Source: Gemmatimonadota bacterium (GTDB lineage Bacteria > Gemmatimonadota > Gemmatimonadetes > Gemmatimonadales > GWC2-71-9). Taken from it: DNA of 6,722 nucleotides. The stretch spans positions 1 to 6,722 of the forward strand of contig JAHEFN010000136.1 in assembly GCA_024640185.1 (NCBI GenBank), in the 5' to 3' direction. The translations under genes were made by a program, and so were the position numbers. The notes beneath the pieces are model-generated. The model searched no databases, was not told where the DNA came from, and worked only from the letters and a program-made list of their open reading frames with translations. Positions 4,871 to 6,722 of this stretch are shown piece after piece. Every line of letters starts with the position of its first letter. Positions within the stretch are counted from its first letter, which is position 1.

Positions 4871-5551
4871 TCAGCCTCTGGCCAGCTGCTCGAACGCCCC
4901 GTAGGCCTCACGGGGATCAGCAGCCTGGAGGATCGGGCGACCCACCACCAGGTGGGTCGCCCCGGCCGCCGCGGCTTCCGCCGGCCCGGCGGTCCGTTGC
5001 TGGTCATCGGCACGGTCCTCCGCCCGGCGGATGCCCGGCACCACGATGCGGCGCCCGGCGGCGAGCGGGGCCACCAACGCCACCTCGGCCGGCGAGCAGA
5101 CCACCCCGTGGGCCCCGCTCTCCAGCGCCAGTCGGGCCAGCCGGGTCACCTCGGCGCCGACCGCGTCGACCCGGCGGCCAATCACGGCTCCGAATCCCAG
5201 GTCATCGTGCGAGGTGAGCACGGTGACGGCGACCACCGCCACGGTGTCGCGGGCACCACGGACCGCCGCCCGCATCATCGCCTCACCCCCGAGGGCGTGA
5301 ACCGTGACCATCTCGACCCCCAGGTCGGCGGCTGCCGCCACGGCGTGCTGCACCGTGTTGGGGATATCGTGCCACTTGAGGTCGAGGAAGACCGGATGCC
5401 CGCCATCGACCAAGCCACGGATGAAGCCGGGCCCTGCCGCGGTCATCAGGATCGATCCCACCTTGACGGCACACCGGTCGGGGAGACGGTCGAGCAGCTC
5501 GACGGCCGAGGGCGCATCCGGAAGGTCGAGTGCCACGATCAGGTCAGCCAT
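4871..5551 (-). CDS. pyrF: Orotidine 5'-phosphate decarboxylase
   Basis: Last step of de novo UMP synthesis: decarboxylates OMP to UMP, cytoplasmic and cofactor-free. The 226-residue protein has the full TIM-barrel motif set. VALDL with Asp9 is on strand 1 and VKVG with Lys30 on strand 2. FLDLKWHDIPNTV (55-67) carries the catalytic Asp57, Lys59 and Asp62. MVTVHALGG (81-89) follows, then VVCSPAE (150-156), VPGIR (171-175) and LVVGRPI (201-207), where Arg205 is the expected phosphate contact. Length is normal for the bacterial short type (about 230-240). The ATG (5549-5551) lies inside the end of pyrD, giving an 8-nt overlap and probable translational coupling. No gene follows for 193 nt, so pyrF ends the pyr unit. 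Confidence 0.97.
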   Translation of the reverse strand: MADLIVALDLPDAPSAVELLDRLPDRCAVKVGSILMTAAGPGFIRGLVDGGHPVFLDLKWHDIPNTVQHAVAAAADLGVEMVTVHALGGEAMMRAAVRGARDTVAVVAVTVLTSHDDLGFGAVIGRRVDAVGAEVTRLARLALESGAHGVVCSPAEVALVAPLAAGRRIVVPGIRRAEDRADDQQRTAGPAEAAAAGATHLVVGRPILQAADPREAYGAFEQLARG

Positions 5552-6410
5552 GGTCGCGCTCCAAGCCCTCGATCACCCGCTCCGGCAGCCGGGGATCGGC
5601 CAACGCCGCCGTGCCGATGGCCACCAGGTCGGCTCCGGCACGCAGGTACTGGCGGGCATCAGCGCTGCTGCGGATGCCACCGACCCCGATGATCGGCAGC
5701 GCGGGGAGCGCGGCACGGACCCGGGCGACGGCCGCCACACCGGTCGCCAGCAGGGCAGGCCCGCTGACGCCCCCGAAGCCGTGACCCAGCCGAGCCGCCG
5801 CGCCGTCGTAGAGCATCCCCGGCATCGTGTTCACCAGCGTCACCCCATCGGCACCGGCATCCATGGCGGCCGTGGCGATCATCGCGATATCGGGGAGTGC
5901 CGGGGAGAGTTTGGCGAAGAGGCAGCGGGCGGTTGCAGCCCGGCAGGAAGCGACGACCGCGGCGACACTGGCCGGATCGGCGCCGAACTCCACGCCACCG
6001 GCCGAGGTGTTGGGACAGGAGAGGTTGAGTTCGTACCCCCCGTGCCCCTCGAGATCGTCGAGACGGGCGATCACCTCGGCGTATTCCTCCCTGGTGAAGC
6101 CGACGACGTTGACCAGCACCTGGCCGGGAAGCCTCAGGGCCAGGAGGGAGGGCAGGTCGCTGGTGTGCACGGCGTCGACACCGGGATTGGCGAGCCCGAT
6201 CGAGTTGAGCATCCCGCCATGGAACTCCGCCACCCGAGGTGCCGCATTCCCCGCCCTCGGGCTGAGGGAGACCGCCTTGGTGACCAGCCCACCCAGGCGG
6301 GACAGGTCCATCACCCCCGCCAGCTCGGTCCCATACCCGGCCGTCCCGGCAGCCAGCAGGACCGGGTTGGGAAAGGTGAGTCCGGCGACGGTGATCATCG
6401 CCGCCGTCAC
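5544..6410 (-). CDS. pyrD: Dihydroorotate dehydrogenase, class 1 (1B-like) catalytic subunit
   Basis: Oxidises dihydroorotate to orotate using FMN. From the GTG start the protein has 288 residues; counting from the internal ATG, MITVAGLTFPNPVLLAAGT is the N-terminal barrel strand. TKAVS (40-44) holds the FMN/substrate lysine and NSIGLANPG (65-73) the substrate-binding loop. NLSCPNTSAGGVEFG (125-139) carries Cys128, the class 1 catalytic base in place of Ser of class 2. AKLSP (162-166), VTLVNT (186-191) and IIGVGGI (236-242) bind FMN. The SCPN-x3-GG loop fits class 1B, which works with the PyrK electron-transfer subunit; no pyrK lies in this window. GTG at 6410 is preferred over ATG at 6398 because GGAG (6418-6421) lies 7 nt before the GTG and the GTG overlaps the upstream stop as GTGA. 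The stop overlaps pyrF by 8 nt. Confidence 0.95.
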   Translation of the reverse strand: MTAAMITVAGLTFPNPVLLAAGTAGYGTELAGVMDLSRLGGLVTKAVSLSPRAGNAAPRVAEFHGGMLNSIGLANPGVDAVHTSDLPSLLALRLPGQVLVNVVGFTREEYAEVIARLDDLEGHGGYELNLSCPNTSAGGVEFGADPASVAAVVASCRAATARCLFAKLSPALPDIAMIATAAMDAGADGVTLVNTMPGMLYDGAAARLGHGFGGVSGPALLATGVAAVARVRAALPALPIIGVGGIRSSADARQYLRAGADLVAIGTAALADPRLPERVIEGLERDHG

Positions 6411-6722
6411 TGGTCGTCTCCGAATCCAGCCGCCATTCCCGGAGCTATCGCCGCCCACCGCCCACCGATGTAGAACGCCAGCGAGTCCTCCAGGGCCGCG
6501 AACCCCGGCCCCTCGGCACCTCTCAAGTAGGCGAGGTACTCGGAGTCGGCGAAGCCACGCAGCCTCGCCCGAATGGCCTCGGCGGAGTCGGGCACCAGGG
6601 GAATCCGGGTCAGGAGCGCCTTGGGCAGGTAGGCCGACTGCGGCCACCCCTGCTCGAGTCGGCGGAGGAACCAATCCGCGAGCTGCGGGGCACCGAGGGT
6701 GTCGCGCGCCAATCCGGCGTCG
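6407..6722 (-). CDS. Unrecognised protein upstream of pyrD (C-terminal part)
   Basis: The last 104 codons of a gene whose 5' end is beyond the right edge; the frame stays open to the edge. I do not recognise the family. The visible part is soluble-looking and mixed alpha/beta, with no membrane segment or cysteine cluster. A Trp/Leu-rich helix-like stretch (LADWFLRRLEQGWPQSAYLPKAL) is followed by a Pro-rich turn (RIPLVPDSAEAIRARL), an aromatic SEYLAYLRG segment, and LEDSLAFYIGGRWAAIAPG near the end. It carries no flavin or [2Fe-2S] motif, so it is not the C-terminal cysteine-rich end of PyrK. It overlaps pyrD by GTGA, so it is probably co-transcribed and co-translated with pyrD-pyrF. Base composition matches its neighbours. 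Confidence 0.7.
   Translation of the reverse strand, partial: DAGLARDTLGAPQLADWFLRRLEQGWPQSAYLPKALLTRIPLVPDSAEAIRARLRGFADSEYLAYLRGAEGPGFAALEDSLAFYIGGRWAAIAPGMAAGFGDDQ
6418..6421 (-). promoter_or_regulatory. Ribosome binding site selecting the GTG start of pyrD
   Basis: GGAG on the minus strand, 7 nt before GTG at 6410. The alternative ATG at 6398 has only a weak GGCGGCG directly before it, and the GGAG would be 19 nt away. Confidence 0.6.

Noticed and set aside
4678..5013. A 150-codon frame containing rpmJ at its end
   Set aside because: The upstream part runs through the end of pyrF, the hairpin and the rpmJ promoter and is Arg/Pro/Trp-rich noise. The real L36 starts at the GTG at 4677.
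5304..6473. A 389-codon open frame on the plus strand opposite pyrF and pyrD
   Set aside because: Antisense shadow of two conserved enzymes; Gly/Arg/His-rich translation without motifs.
6411..6674. An N-terminal extension of pyrD to a 376-residue product
   Set aside because: The extra residues overlap the upstream gene out of frame and have no match to PyrD, which starts at the MITVAGLTFPNPV strand. The GTG at 6410 has a proper ribosome binding site.
1..6722. A novel defence, mobile or secretion system
   Set aside because: Every gene but the partial one at 6407-6722 belongs to a known housekeeping or sugar-nucleotide family. There are no direct repeats, integrase, transposase, att site or composition shift.

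Overview
This is a GC-rich bacterial chromosome segment made almost entirely of housekeeping genes. Translation genes (rpmB; rpmJ-rpsM-rpsK-rpsD-rpoA-rplQ), the pyrimidine genes pyrD-pyrF and a GDP-deoxyhexose pair (gmd plus a reductase) fill nearly all of it. Codon third positions are strongly G/C, which is why long shadow frames are open opposite the real genes. The zinc-ribbon forms of L28, L36 and S4, the 351-residue alpha subunit and the high GC fit a GC-rich non-proteobacterial phylum. Gemmatimonadota is my best guess from protein character, held at low confidence. I see no mobile element, CRISPR array, tRNA, rRNA or recent transfer.

Layout, read right to left because most genes are on the minus strand. 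6722-6407 is the C-terminal end of an unrecognised protein. It runs directly into pyrD (GTGA overlap) and then pyrF (8-nt overlap), which look translationally coupled. A 193-nt gap follows pyrF. It holds a GC-rich hairpin with a T run, a G-quadruplex-like G-tract cluster, and a good sigma70-type promoter for the ribosomal operon. The alpha operon rpmJ-rpsM-rpsK-rpsD-rpoA-rplQ then runs from 4677 to 1707 with gaps of 2-14 nt, and ends at an intrinsic terminator (1649-1673). Convergent to it on the plus strand is the single gene rpmB (1354-1563), with its own promoter and intrinsic terminator (1594-1625). Divergent from rpmB is gmd (1219-257), overlapping by ATGA a second sugar-nucleotide reductase cut by the left edge.

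Together these genes supply ribosomal proteins and the RNA polymerase alpha subunit, the last part of de novo UMP synthesis, and a GDP-6-deoxyhexose (probably GDP-D-rhamnose) for surface polysaccharide. The points worth a second look are small: a promoter architecture shared by rpmB and the rpmJ operon, an alpha operon whose 5' neighbour is pyrF rather than secY/adk/map/infA, interlocked convergent terminators, a dyad over the rpmB promoter, and a G-tract cluster downstream of pyrF. I do not see a credible undescribed multi-gene system.
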